64,000 bases of DNA from Falciphora oryzae (Eukaryota > Ascomycota > Sordariomycetes > Magnaporthales > Magnaporthaceae): assembly GCA_000733355.1 (NCBI GenBank), contig JNVV01000027.1, positions 1 through 64,000 on the forward strand, read 5' to 3'. The notes below the pieces were generated by a model. The model had not been told where the DNA came from, did no database searches, and saw nothing but the letters and a program-made list of their open reading frames with translations. Both the position numbers and the translations under genes were made by a program. Below, piece by piece: positions 24,982 through 37,218 of this stretch (its first letter is position 1; each line of letters begins with the position of its first letter).

Positions 24982-27900
24982 CTTGACGCGACTTCCATGT
25001 CGTCCCCTCTCCAGCATGTGCGGTGTCGGTTGCTTGCCCCACTGTTCGTTCGTCGTTCGATGTAGACTCGGTGGTATCGTAGGTTGGTGACAGCTGTGTT
25101 TTCGTGTTAGGTCCCGAGCAAAGCAAGATTCATGACGAGGAAAGGAGATCGTGAGGAAGAACGAAGGCGACGACGAGGGGCTGTTGGCCCGTTCAAGAGG
25201 CAGGGTGGATGGGGCCCAGCAACAGTAATCCAGCCCGGAATGGCCCATGACCACATGGCTGGGCGTGTCCGAGGCTGAATAAGAGGGAGCCTGCAGGTTG
25301 GGCGACTTACGAGGGGGCTGAGCAGCTGCGCTGCTGCGCTGCGCTGGAAAACCACAAGAGGCGGCCGCTCACCTCCCGCCATCGCATGGCCCAAGAAATC
25401 GCTGTGTCTCTGCTCCCTCGCAGCTGGGAGAATGAGGAATCAATCAATCGGGGTGAGACAGGACGTGGGCGAATCCGACGAGGGATTCGAGGAGAGTCAC
25501 AAGCCCAACTAGCTTGCCAGGCAGCCAACGTAATATCGGGAGAAGATGGTAGACATCAAGAGTAGGGATACACCCACACTATCAGACTGTGGTATGGGGT
25601 GTCGGTATATCGAAGAAAGAAGGGATGACAGAAAGATAGACCGACAAGGGAGGACAGAAAGGACAAAAGGGAAGAATACAGGTCTAGGAGAGGATGACGC
25701 CAGGAACAGGAACGCGGAGAAGCATATCGACAGAAAGGAAACAGGTCCCCGGCGTCCTGACCGCCCATCGGCCGGGCGCGCATCGCTTCGAAGGGCCTTC
25801 GTCCGTCCGAGGAACCTTTCAAACACCTTACCTGACATAGGTACATTCCCACATGTATTCCCAGAATACTTTCATGCTGTCACCTTGGACGGCCCCAGTG
25901 CAGGCATCCCCCAGATGTGGTGCCGGCGCCCCAGTTTTTCTTTTTGGGCCCCCTTCGCGCCCGCCCGCCCACTTGGGTACAACAAACACAAAAAAACGAC
26001 AGGACAAGGGTGCGCCGTTGCGACAGCGCGGCTTGCATGGGGAAGGGGCTGAGTCTGTCTTTTTCCCGATCTAGCTCCCCGAGTACAAGATGGGTGTGTG
26101 TTTCGTGGCAAGGTGGACGGCTTGTGACGCTTCCGGTTGGGTGCGTTTTGTTGCGTCATGCAGGCAGAGCGACGGACAGCAATTGGAGGTGACGAAGAGA
26201 GAGAAGGAGAAAAAAAAAAAAGCGCTCTGGATCAGATCTGCATACGCAGGACCCCAGCTCCCGCCGTGGTTGGCCCTTGTCCCGCAGGTGGGGCCCTGCT
26301 ATTTCGGTGCTCAGCCGCCCACCCAAGGGGGCGCGGCAGGCGCAACCCTGGCCCACAGGAGGGGACGCACCCTCAGCTGTCAGTTCGAGACGGGCAGCCA
26401 ATGGGGGCCGCTCGTTTGCTGACGACGACCAGATGTTTGCGGGTTTTTGTCTGGATGAGGCTCCTCCCCGTGCTCAGCCGCCCCTCAGCAGTCCCCATTT
26501 TCGGCTCTCGGGTAACGTCAAACAAAAGCTGTGGCCACTTTACGCGCTTACAGTTTACAAAAGACGGACAAGGGCGCCTAATTTTGGGCGGTAAGGCGAC
26601 CAAAAAGGTACAAACACACCCCACCCCACCCCCGATTGTGTTTGCCGTGTTATTCAAGCGCCCAAACTGCCCCCAACACTCCCAGTTGTGTTGTCCTGCC
26701 CCGGACCCTCTTCGGCGCGTATGTGTACCCCTTGAGAGCTGCGCTTCCCGCCCAGGCTTCCTCGCCACCCACGACCAGTCAGAGTGCCGATGGATGGAGT
26801 CATCATGTCCGTTTTATCGCTACTATGTGGAATCACGTGCGTGAGTAGACGGCTAGGAAGGTGTGGGAGGTAGACCAACGTCGGCCAGCTACCAACGACC
26901 AACGAATCAACGTCCAGCTTCCAATCGTCTCGGACAAGACGTGATCCGTTGGAATCCGTCCAACACCGTCCCCCAACTTCCGGTCCGGACATGCGGACTC
27001 GACACAGGGGCAAAAGAGTAACGAACCAATCCGAGTTCTTTGGCCCCCAAGAGGTTCTTCCCACGAAACACGCCGCGCGGGGGACTCTGCACGCTCTGCT
27101 AGCTTCCGCCACTTCCAGAAGACTCGGCTGGCCGGACTCGGCGTTTCGGGTCCCGTCAATCACAGACCGACGTCGATCACAAACACCGTGCAGCCCCTAA
27201 CCTCAACCTCAACCTAATGGGCCTCACGATCCCTCGTAGAATGTTTTGATCCACAGGCTGTCCCGTCGAGGGCTCTGGTTTGGATATGGCGCCATTGGCG
27301 ACATCTGGGTATGCATCTCGACATGGAACTTGAAACCGGCCTTGCGGCAGGGCGTCTCCGATAACCACCTGCAGCTGCAGATCCGCTACCATCCAGTGAC
27401 CGTAGTCGGATGCAATGTGGCAATGTCGTATGCACGCCGAAAGGGCTCTATCACGCGTTTCCAATACCTTTTGCCGTGCTCTAGAGCGCTAATCGAGGGC
27501 GCTAAGACTATCCCGATACGTTTCTTTTCGTTGCAGACTTGGGTTGTTCCTGTTTCTACATAAACCTGACTCCTTGACACTCCCAAAAGGTTACTCGCGT
27601 CATTTTGCTGCAGGAACCCATCTTGACACAAGAACGGGCGCTAACCCCGACACCTCTTGAAATCCAACCAAGGGTCCCACGGCATTCAAATCAGGTCCAG
27701 TCATCTGGTAGTTAAACTGGGGTGTCTGGTTTGCAAGTATGGGGTTTGTTTTGCTGTATTGTGGTATAAGTCTGAATGCACCCATGGTATCATAGCGTTC
27801 AGTTTGTTACTACTACGCCCACTCCGATGCATCCGAAAAAAAAAAAAAAAAATCCTCCCAAGCATCGCACCAACTATCAACAAAATACTAGCTACGGCCT

Positions 27901-28020
27901 GCACGTCGCCATCATTGTCATCAGAGCAAAATGTGTCCTGCCAAGTAGATGGCTGTAGCCGCCATCAGGGGCCTGCTGCTCGATCCGCGACGTGCACAAT
28001 GTGACGACCCCTGAAATAAA
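24982..28020. other. intergenic, no supportable gene
   Basis: The first part is promoter and 5' UTR of the CFEM-like gene. Frames on both strands around 25500-27600 lack codon bias. A minus-strand frame at 27177-27464 contains an isolated HCHI string but nothing else of a copper oxidase (see rejected items). An A-tract lies near 27837-27852. The last 100-200 bases before 28021 are probably the DBP5 3' UTR. Confidence 0.5.
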
Positions 28021-29696
28021 TCACGACGACGCCTCCTGTTCGGCGGGTGTGTAGTCCGACTTGGCACGGCTCGACTTGATGACCTTCTGAACCTGCTTCT
28101 CCGCCTCGTCCCAGTCGTCCGTCGACAGCTGGATCAGGTCGATGTTGTAGTACTCGGCAATCGAAGAGAGCGCGCTAAAGCTCTTGCGGTCGTGCACGAA
28201 GGTGATGCTGACTCCCACGCGGCCGAAACGGCCCGTTCGGCCGATACGATGCAGGTACGTCTCCGCGTCGGGCGTCCCATCACCCGGTCCCTTCATGGGC
28301 ACGTCGTAGTTGACCACCAGGGAAACGCTCGCCACATCGATACCTCGGGCCAGCACGTTGGTGGTGATGAGCACCTTGGACCTGCCTGAGCGGAAGTCGT
28401 CCAGAATCCCGTCTCGGCTCGCACCCTCGAAAGCACCGTGTAGTACAGAGACCTTGTGGCCGTCTGCCTCCATCCGCTTCTGGATTCCACTCGCACTCTC
28501 ACGAGTCTGAACGGAGTCAGTTAGTCGACAGAATCCCCACGTTTTTCCGAGCTCACACATCTAGCATCACAGTAGATGGATATCAAGTTGCCATACCTTG
28601 ACGAAAATGACCGACGAGCCGATTGACATCAGGCCATAAAGCTGGCAGAGGATGCCGTACTTGTCGCTGTTCGAGGGGCAGTCCACGTACATCTGAGAGA
28701 TACCGCGGACCGTCAACTGCTCCTGACGCAGCCTCATTTGATTGGCCTTGGGCGCAAACTTCTCCGCGTAGCTCTTGACACGGTCGGGGAAGGTGGCCGA
28801 AAATAGCAGGGTCTGCACGGTCTTGGGGATCAAGCTGAGGGTCGCGGGTTAGTTCAGTTGTAAAGCGCGAGACTGGTGTGGCCGCAAAGACCTACTTCTT
28901 CACTCTGATGCAATGCTCTCCCATGCCCTGCTGATCGAGCATGTTGTCGGCCTCGTCCACCACAAGAAGCTTGAGTTGAGACACATCGAATTGGCGGCGG
29001 CGGATGAGGTCCATCACTGTGCCAGGCGTTCCAACCACGACATTCGCCTGGACACCCGTCTCCCGCGATATAGAGCCGGGAATCGCGGCCTCGACGTTGA
29101 GGTTGGTGCAGAACTGGCCGATGGACTGGATGACGCTCTTGATCTGGCGGGCAAGCTCACGACTCGGAGCCAAGCACAGGGCCTGAGGCTGAGTGGGCTT
29201 ATCGTAATCGACGCGGGATAGGATGGTGACGACGAAGGCGCCTGTCTTGCCAGTGCCAGACTGCGACTGGGCAATCATATTGCGCGGAGGGTTGCTCAGC
29301 ATCAGCGGCAGAGCACGCGCCTGAATCTTGGACGGCTTCCTGAAGTTCATAGCCAGGAGGCCGTTGATGATGGGCTCGGGACTAAAGCGCGCGTATTGGT
29401 TTGGTTAGACTGAACAAGCAGAAAGGCGTCCGGGGCCCCGCACAATCTGCGCAAGTCACGTACAGTCCAAGATCGGCGAAGCTGCTGATGGACGACAGCG
29501 GACTGTCGGTGTCGGGGTCGCCCAGCTGGACTTCGACATCGTAGCTGGATTCGAGGAGACCGCTATGCTCTCCGTCGCCGGCGCCGTCGGTTTGAGGAAT
29601 GGTTGAAGACTCGGCCGCCGACTCTGCGACAGCCGGCGCGGGCGCGGCGTCGGCAGCCCCCTCCGGCTTTGTGATACGGCTGGCAAGGTCTGCCAT
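28021..29696 (-). CDS. DBP5: DEAD-box ATP-dependent RNA helicase DBP5
   Basis: Remodels mRNPs at the cytoplasmic face of the nuclear pore (with Gle1 and IP6) to release export factors, and acts in translation termination. Four exons: 29696-29464, 29381-28896, 28834-28597 and 28506-28021, 480 residues, near the yeast length. A Ser/Ala/Glu-rich N-terminal extension (about 75 residues) precedes the Q-motif region (NFRKPSKIQ, 90-98), motif I SQSGTGKT (117-124), motif II DEAD (220-223), motif III SAT (252-254), the RecA-2 ARGIDV motif and motif [10 protein letters not shown] (405-412). The motif I form together with the short N-terminus and the IRVKN-IPKTVQ segment fit DBP5 rather than eIF4A. Introns are 82, 61 and 90 nt with normal donors (the last, GTATGG, is slightly weak). 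It is divergent from BZZ1 across about 1.1 kb. Confidence 0.96.
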
Positions 29697-30836
29697 GCTT
29701 GCGGGCTGCGCTGTATACTAAGATGCGGAAGTGTTAAAGCTCTGGTCTAAGGTGCGGTGGGAAGGTGCCCTATGAGTGACGTCGGAGGTTGTCGATAGAC
29801 GTCCAGACACTAGCAAGGCAGTTCAAGGGTAGGTGCAGGAAGGCGCCAGTGCAGGGTGCTCGAGGAAGGGGACCGAAGCTCAGCTCCATGGGGACGTCAT
29901 TTTTCATAGACGAGAATGGAACCGAAAGCGAATTGAAGATACAAAGGGTGTTCTCACCTGGTCGGAATGCTCTTTCTTGGTTACAGCTCCGGATGCGGCT
30001 GCAGCTGCTCGCAGGACCGACTTTTTTTTTTTCTTTCTTTTTTCTTTTGTTCCGCTACTTGCTATCTTCGTCCACCACTTCCCGAAACACGACAGGGAAG
30101 CCTCGAGGGCGCGCCCAGCTGCCTCCAAGTTACAATGCCCCGCACTAGAGCTGTCCTGACTGGGTGGAGGTGGGGTTGGCGCTGGTGTCTCCGTGTGGGG
30201 ATTTGTGGCGGGTGTTTGGAGTGGCTGACCAGCTTCCAGTGTGGCCGCTAGCTTGCTGAGCCACGAACACGGACCGCCCGGCGCGCTTGACCCAACGGCG
30301 GCGGGTGCAGCTGAAGGGGATAAACTCTGCTGGACACAATTGGGCTGGCGACGGGTACCAACATCAATGCGCCAACGCCTCTCTTCATCAACCACCTGCA
30401 TAGGAAAACCCAGGCGTTGAGCTGCGATCGAGCGCGCCCGCGTGCGTTGTTTTGAGTGCGTGCGCCCTCGGGAATTTGCGCCGGTATCCGGCCGTCACCC
30501 CCCTCGCAGCGCTCCTCTTCCCCAGCTCGTTTGTTCTCCTGCAGGAGGCTATGCAGGCTGGGGGCCCACCACCTGCTCAAAACGTACACGACCCTTTGGC
30601 CACGCCTTGGCCCATTGGAGGGGTTGTTGACGACGACGGCCGACGCATTCCCCGAGCGGGCTTACATTTCGCCCCCGGCCGGACCTGGCTTCCTCTTGCG
30701 CCGATTTTCCCTCTCGCAAAGTCGTGACGGAACTTGAGCCTTCCAGTCTCCCCCGCCCCTGGATTCGATGTCCCGAGACTTTAGCAACGGTGCCGGTGCA
30801 TGATCCCCGTCCCCAGGAACCGAACGTTCGCCCACA
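29697..30836. other. divergent promoter region DBP5 / BZZ1
   Basis: 1140 nt separating two genes transcribed away from each other. It holds CT-rich tracts (about 30018-30050) and no coding signal. No clear TATA for either gene. Confidence 0.6.
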
Positions 30837-33361
30837 ATGACCGCCGTGGAAACTGCACCAACCTTCGGCGCAGAGCTCAAGGTGCGCGGCCCGTACTCGA
30901 ACTCCTGCCTTCACTCCCCGGGCAACGCAGCCGCGACAATCGCATCTTGCTGACAGCTTGCGGTGCAGGATGGCTTCAAACCTGCCAGCGCATGGGTCGC
31001 TGGCGGCATCGCTTGGATCGACGACCTACAGCAGTTTTACCGAGAACGGGCGGCCATAGAAAAGGAGTACAGCGCAAGGCTAACTGCACTGGCAAAGAAA
31101 TATTTTGAAAAGAAGGCCAAGAAGTCGTCAAGCCTGAGTGTCGGCGAGAATCCTGTAATGACCCCTGGGTCTCTTGAGAGGTAATGCCCCCTTCTCCTCC
31201 TCTCTGACCTCTTTGCGCTCCGGCGACAGATCTGGCAGTCACTAACAACTCGTCCGTCTCTTCCGCGACACAGCGCCTCTATCACCACATGGACGACCCA
31301 ACTGAACACAGTCGAAGCCCGAGCAAACGAGCATAACCAATACAGCAACGACCTGATCAACAAGGTTGCCACGCCGCTCCAGGGTGTGGCCACCAAGTTC
31401 GAGGAGCTCCGCAAGCGCCATGCCGACTTCGCCGATAAGCTCGAGAAGGAAAGGGATGCGTCTTACTCGGAGCTGCGCAAGGTCAAGGGCAAGTACGACA
31501 GCGTCTGCCAGGAGGTGGAGAGCAGGCGCAAGAAGACCGAGTCGGCGTTCGACAAGGCCAAGGCGCAGAGCAACTACCAGCAGCAGATCCTGGAGATGAA
31601 CAACTTCAAGAACAGCTACTTGATTGCCATCAACGTCACCAACAAGCAGAAGGAGAAGTACTACCACGAATACGTGCCCGAGGTCATGGACAGCCTACAG
31701 GACCTCTCCGAGTTCAAGACTATGAGGATAAACGAGCTGTGGACCCTGGCTTCGAAGCTCGAATCCGAACTACTGAAATCCAGCGGTGAGCTGATAGAGC
31801 GCCAGACGCAAGAGATCGCCCGAAATCAGCCGCACCTCGATTCTTTGATGTACATGCGCCACAACGTCGGCTCGTGGCAGGAGCCTCCCGACAAGGTTTT
31901 CGAGCCGAGCCCGGTCTGGCACGACGACGACGCCATGGTGATTGACGAGCCAGCAAAGGTTTACTTGCGCAACGTCTTGAACAAGTCCAAGAGCCAGCTG
32001 GGTGACTTGCGCAGAGAAGTGGATAAGAAACGGCGCGAGGTTGAGGGACACAAGAGGGTCAAGCAACGGATCAGGGAGGGCACGGAGCAGAAGGATGAGG
32101 TCGCGGTGGTCACAATGATATTCGCCATGCAAGAGGATCTTCATCAGGTCGAGCGAAAAAGGACAACAGCCGAAGTTGAAACGTCGACTATCACGTCGGC
32201 GGTCGGCGACGTGACGCTAGGGGCCAAGAACCACAACTTCAAGGCGCAGACCTTCAAGATCCCGACCAACTGCGACCTCTGCGGCGAGAGGATATGGGGT
32301 CTGTCGGCCAAGGGGTTCGACTGTCGGGACTGCGGCTACACGTGTCACAGCAAGTGTGAAATGAAGGTTCCTGCCGAGTGTCCGGGAGAGCAGAGCAAGG
32401 AGGAGCGCAAGAAGCTGAAGCAGGAGAGGCAGGAGGCTGCGAACAAGCTTCTGAAGCCTAGCAGCGGAAACCATGCCAAAACGGCGTCGGTAGACAACGC
32501 GGCGGAGCTGCCGGCATTGACGCGCACAAACACGATGAACTCGCTAAGCTCGGGATACGCGGCCAGTGCTCGCCGCTCAGTATCGGGCGCCAGGTCTCCG
32601 GCACCCGACGACACGCCGGCGACCGAGCTTTCGGCAGCCCCCACGACGCCGGCACCCGCGCCCAAGCCGGCAAACACGCTACGCAAGAACCGGGTCATCG
32701 CCCCGCCGCCTGCCGCCTACATCAGCGAGCTGCCCGGGAGTACCGTGCCCAACGGGTCCGGCGGCGGCGCTGCCAAGGCGCCAGAGCAGAAAGGCAAGAT
32801 GCTCTATGCCTTTGAGGCCAACGGAGAAGGCGAGCTCACGGTGGCGGAAGGGCGGGATATTGTGGTGCTTGAGCCAGACAGTAAGTCTCGTCCATTTTCA
32901 CCCTGATAGATACGAGAAAGAGTTCACTAATAACGAGTCTTTGCGTAGCCGGATCTGGATGGATCAAGGTGCGGGCGGGATACAAGGAGGGGCTGGTGCC
33001 AACTTCATACGTGGAACTGGGGCCGGCCCCGTCGGCGGCGCCAGCTATTCTGCCGCAAAACACGGGGCAATCTGCAAGGCCCTCTTCGATATACTCTAAC
33101 AGCGGCTCCTCGATCGGAGGGCCGGGAGGCGCGCCGTCGGTCAAAAAGAAGGGTCCGGCGGTGGCGCCCCGGCGAGGGGCAAAGAAGATCAGGTACGCCG
33201 AGGTGCTGTACGAATACACGGCGCAGAACGATACGGAGCACAGCATCGTCGAGGGCGAGCGGCTCGTGCTAATCAAGGAGGACCCCGGGGACGGATGGGC
33301 CGAGGTCGAGAAGGGCGGCCTGACCAAGAGCGTTCCAGCCAGCTACATCCAGCTGGTGTAG
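30837..33361 (+). CDS. BZZ1: BZZ1-like F-BAR / C1 / double-SH3 protein
   Basis: Membrane-curving adaptor that brings Las17/WASP and Arp2/3 to endocytic actin patches. Four exons: 30837-30881, 30969-31180, 31274-32880 and 32949-33361, 758 residues. The F-BAR domain covers about residues 8-280 (TFGAELKDGFKPASAW at the start, then long charged coiled coils). A C1 zinc domain lies at 406-455 (H-x12-C-x2-C...C-x2-C...H-x2-C...C). Two SH3 domains lie at about 594-645 and 702-758, both with an ALYDY-like start and a final P-SY-V/I-L. A Pro/Ser linker lies between C1 and SH3. Introns are 87, 93 and 68 nt. The first donor is GTGCGC and the second GTAATG, both off consensus, but phase and the conserved ELKDGFKP join support them. 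Domain order matches the fungal Bzz1 family exactly. Confidence 0.95.
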
Positions 33362-35803
33362 ATATTTGCATGTACATTGGGATTCATCTGGCTTGTCTTT
33401 TTTTTTTCTTTGCGGCGGCCTCTCAGCTGGCCGCTTCGGTTGTGTTGTGTATTTGTGTGCGTTTATCCATTCAACGAGGTAGTTGCATTCATGCGGTGTC
33501 TGGCATAGGAACATTTTGATACTATATATACAGCCAAAAGCCGTCAAGGGCAGTCATTTCCGGATTGTGTCTCATGAAGCCTAAAGTGTCAAGAGGAACG
33601 GACCCATATACCATTTTGGCCGTCTCACTCGCCCATCTCCTTCGGCAGGGGTTGGATATCCATAGCACGCAGGTTATCAAGTTGGGACGAGTGATGCGTT
33701 CATATCAACATTGGTAGCACGTTATTAGGTTGGGGCGAGTGATGCGCTCATAGCGAGTTACACATGTATTAATCGGCGGTGTCAAATGGCATCACAGGGC
33801 AGCCAGTCTGTGGGGGGTTCTCCCAAGGAAGGTTCACAACGTCGCAGCACAGCCAGAGCTTCAAATGTCCCTGCATCCCCGAAAATGGCATCGGTCCCCG
33901 TTTTCGACTCCACGGACGGCGGGCGCGGGATGCCGGATTGGTTCCCAGTCGAGAATGAATTGAACGGGTCTTGGCACAGAAACGTGGGACCTAGGTCGTT
34001 GCAGAAATGAAAGCATGGGATCTGGCCAATTGGACGGATCTGCATGAACCCATCCTTTCGTTTCTGTGCGTGCGTGCGGCTGTCGTGTCTGTCGTTACGT
34101 CCCATCCCGAAAAAAAAAACTTGATTTTTCTTTTTATCTTGTCTGTTCTCCGTGGATCCTTTGTCACTTCGGCACAAAGTGTTCCCTTGTGCATGCATAT
34201 TGGAACGACGCAAGCCCAGAATTCCATGCGCTGGCAGGTTGATCGATTCCGATCGCCAAATGGGCGCAACATTCTGAAACGGGGATTTGCATTGAAGGGA
34301 AAGAAATCAGAATAAAACTGGGGATTCTGCCGGGTTTCTCCCCCAAGATCTGCGGCGCGACGGGCAGCAGCAGCGACACCGACGCCCGCAGGTTTGGTCC
34401 AAGACCGAGGGAGAATCGGCTGGTTTTTGCAAGGTATGGAAATGGAATTTTCGGTGTGGTCTCTTGTCTTTGCCACGGCGGGAAGGGAGGGCAGTTCTAG
34501 GGGAGCCGAGAGGTCGGTCAAAGAAAAAAAAAAAAAAGAAAAGGGGGAGGCCACTTGGACGGGCGCGGCAACGACTCGCCCAGACTCCAGACAATAATAC
34601 CGTAGGGTGAAGAAGGTTACTAACCGGCAGTCCACCGTCTCATGCCGGCGCTACCAAGGTGCCAATCTCAGGCAACTCCTCTCTCCGGCCGGGCGGTGGG
34701 AGTCGGCTGGCTGGGCGTGACGTTTCCATTTTGCCTCGGCCAGAGAGCCACTCGTCTTGGACTTGTCTGGGCTTCTGGTCTGGACGATGGCTGTGCTCTT
34801 GGCGGGCAAGCCCTTTTTGCGTCTAGTGCGGGTCCGTTGTCCGTTGTCCGTTGTGCGCACGTGTGTAGCGCCTAAAAAAACGAACACCGTTCATTCAACT
34901 GCTTTATTTCAACGCTGGGCGTGGCGGGGGGCCTAGAAAGGGGGCGGGCGGGAAATGGGCAACAATGAAAGATGGACATCGAACTCTGCAAAAAGAAGAT
35001 GGCGGTTTTGCTTGGCCCCCCATCTGCCATCGAACGGCGTGGTATTCACATTTCGCATGTGCCAGGTTCGGCTTCTGGGTGGTGCAGGGTCGCACTCTCT
35101 CAATGCAGCAAAGAAAGGGACAAAAGTCGCTCTTCACTGGCGAGATTTGATTAAAATTAGCTTCCACAGTGCAGGACGGCGGGGTGTCGCGGCGGCGGCT
35201 CGCACTGTCATGCGAGGTGACTGGCCGCCGTCTCGACGATCGCTGCCAGTGCCAGTTCAGAGTGTCGGGGTACCTGCGGTGCCAGTGCGGGCTGCAGCCA
35301 AGCAGGAGGTACCTACCCGCTGGTCTTGGAGGTCTTGGAAGGTGTGGGCGACCCACCAATGCCGCGCCTTGGTCGGGGTGCCTCCCGTCTGAATCGATAC
35401 GAGCCCAAAGTTGGCTGCGCGCTGTTTGGATGGCCGCTTCCTGCACCACGCCTTGCTTTGCTGGAAGTCTTGGCTGGGGATTCAAAACTCGCGTCGTCCA
35501 ACTCGGTTTCCCACCCCCTTCTCCCTTTCCTTCCCAGGCGCACCCTTTTTAACCCTCAGCTGCTACTTGCTACTTGCTTCGTCCCACGCCCTGTCGACTC
35601 GCTCGTTTATGTCGACTTTTTCTCTCCCAACTAACTCTTCTTTTTACAATACTCATTTTTTTGTAATCACTCTTGTTTCTTGAAACAACCCACGCTCTTT
35701 CGAGATCCAGATCGCGATCGCTCTCCCCCGCCGTTTCCTTATTCCCACCCTTCGCTTTTGGCACTTTTGATTTCCGCCTTGGCTACCCGTCCATATAGCA
35801 ACC
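33362..35803. other. intergenic, BZZ1 3' flank and GH72 promoter
   Basis: Contains an imperfect 32-bp direct repeat just downstream of BZZ1, an A-tract around 34522-34537, and a CT-rich stretch about 35600-35700 before the GH72 gene. Pyrimidine-rich leaders of this kind are common upstream of strongly expressed fungal genes. No coding signal. Confidence 0.6.
33673..33752 (+). repeat. imperfect 32-bp direct repeat
   Basis: Copy 1 is 33673-33704 and copy 2 is 33721-33752. They differ at 4 of 32 sites and all four differences are transitions. The flanking TAGCAC is shared too, with a 4-nt indel. Confidence 0.85.
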
Positions 35804-37218
35804 ATGAAGTCGGCAGTGCTTTCAGCCCTCATCGGGGCGGCCTCGCTGGCCTCGGCCTCGCTGGCCTCGGCCTCGCCCGCCGTTGAGAAGCGTCAGAACG
35901 CCAAGGTCCCCCACATCGTGGTCCGTGGCAACGCCTTCTTCGCCGGCAACGACCGCTTCTTCGTGCGCGGTATCGACTACCAGCCCGGCGGCTCGTCGGA
36001 GAACAAGGACCCCCTCGCCGACACCAAGATCTGCCTGCGCGACCTGGAGAAGTTCAAGAAGCTGGGCGTCAACACGGTCCGCGTCTACTCGACCGACAAC
36101 TCCAAGGACCACAAGGCGTGCATGGACGCCTACGCCGCCGCCGGCATCTATCTGCTGCTCGACATCAACAACCCCAAGTACTCCATCAACCGTGACAAGC
36201 CCGACCCGTCGTACAACGCCGAGTACCTGCAGAGCGTCTTCGCCTACATTGACGAGTTCGCCCGCTACGACAACACCATGGCCTTCTTCTCGGCCAACGA
36301 GGTCGTCCACGGCTCGGCCAACACGTCGCTGGCCGCCCGCCACGTCAAGGCCACCACCCGTGACATCAAGAGCTACATGGCCAAGCGCGGCCTGCGCCAG
36401 GTCCCTGTCGGCTACTCTGCCGCTGACGTCTCGGAGAACCGCCTGCAGCAGGCCGAGTACTTCAACTGCGGCACTGACGACGCCCGCAGCGACTTCTTCG
36501 CTTTCGTAAGCATTGGTTTCCCGCATTGTTCGCCCACACCATGGCAAAGTGCTGACATATTCCCCAACAGAACGACTACTCGTGGTGCACGTCCGACTTC
36601 AAGACGTCGGGCTGGAACAAGAAGGTTGAGACCTTCAAGGACTATGGCATGCCCATCTTCCTGTCCGAGTACGGCTGCAACGAGAACAAGCGTGACTTTG
36701 GCGAGGTCAAGGCCCTGATGAGCCCCGAGATGACCCACGTCTACTCTGGCGGTCTCATGTACGAGTACACGTACGAGGCCAACAAGTTCGGCATCGTCAA
36801 GATCAACGGCGACAATGTCGAGGAGATGGAGGAGTTCGCGGCCTTCCAGAAGGCCATGAAGGAGAACCCGGCCCCCACTGGCATGGCCGGCGCCCAGTCG
36901 ACGCAGAAGACCAGCAAGTGCCCTGCCAAGGACCAGTTCTGGCACATCGAGACCGAGTCGCTGCCCGCCTTCCCTAAGGATGCCCAGAAGTATCTGGACA
37001 ACGGTGCCGGCAAGGGCCCTGGCCTGAACGGCCGCGGCTCGCAGAACTCGGGCCCCCCGAAGGTCGAGGAGGCTCAGCCTGGCTCTGGTCTCGGTGGTCC
37101 CGCTAACGATAAGAACGACAAGACGGGCAACAGCTCGAGCGCCGGTGCCTCGACTGGCGTCTCCTTCTTCATGGCCGCCTCGGCCCTGGCCGTCTCGGTC
37201 GGTGCCCTATTCCTGTAA
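35804..37218 (+). CDS. GPI-anchored 1,3-beta-glucanosyltransferase (GH72, GAS/GEL family)
   Basis: Cuts and re-joins beta-1,3-glucan chains, elongating and branching wall glucan at the plasma membrane and wall. Two exons, 35804-36505 and 36571-37218, 449 residues; the 65-nt intron has GTAAGC, CTGAC and CAACAG. A signal peptide occupies about 1-23, followed by a possible KR processing site at 29-30. The GH72 domain covers about 32-340, with acid/base E166 in ANEV and nucleophile E267 in LSEYGC, positions close to yeast Gas1. The chain then runs through a Gly/Pro-rich linker to a Ser-rich omega region and a hydrophobic C-terminal tail (GVSFFMAASALAVSVGALFL), a GPI signal. The cysteine-rich CBM43/X8 module is absent, so it belongs with the shorter GAS/GEL forms. 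Codon use is very strongly C-ending, suggesting high expression. Confidence 0.96.
35840..35869 (+). repeat. 15-bp tandem duplication inside the signal peptide
   Basis: Two exact 15-bp units followed by a partial third encode the ASLAS repeat of the GH72 signal peptide. Frame is kept. Confidence 0.9.

Noticed and set aside
27195..27218. CCTAACCTCAACCTCAACCTAA, resembling degenerate telomere repeat
   Set aside because: A few imperfect units only, not TTAGGG-type arrays, and embedded in unique sequence.
27177..27464. Minus-strand frame with HCHI followed by hydrophobic residues, reminiscent of a multicopper oxidase copper motif
   Set aside because: Only this four-residue match is present. No HxH, WYHS-like or other copper motifs occur in nearby frames on the strand, and codon use is not biased.
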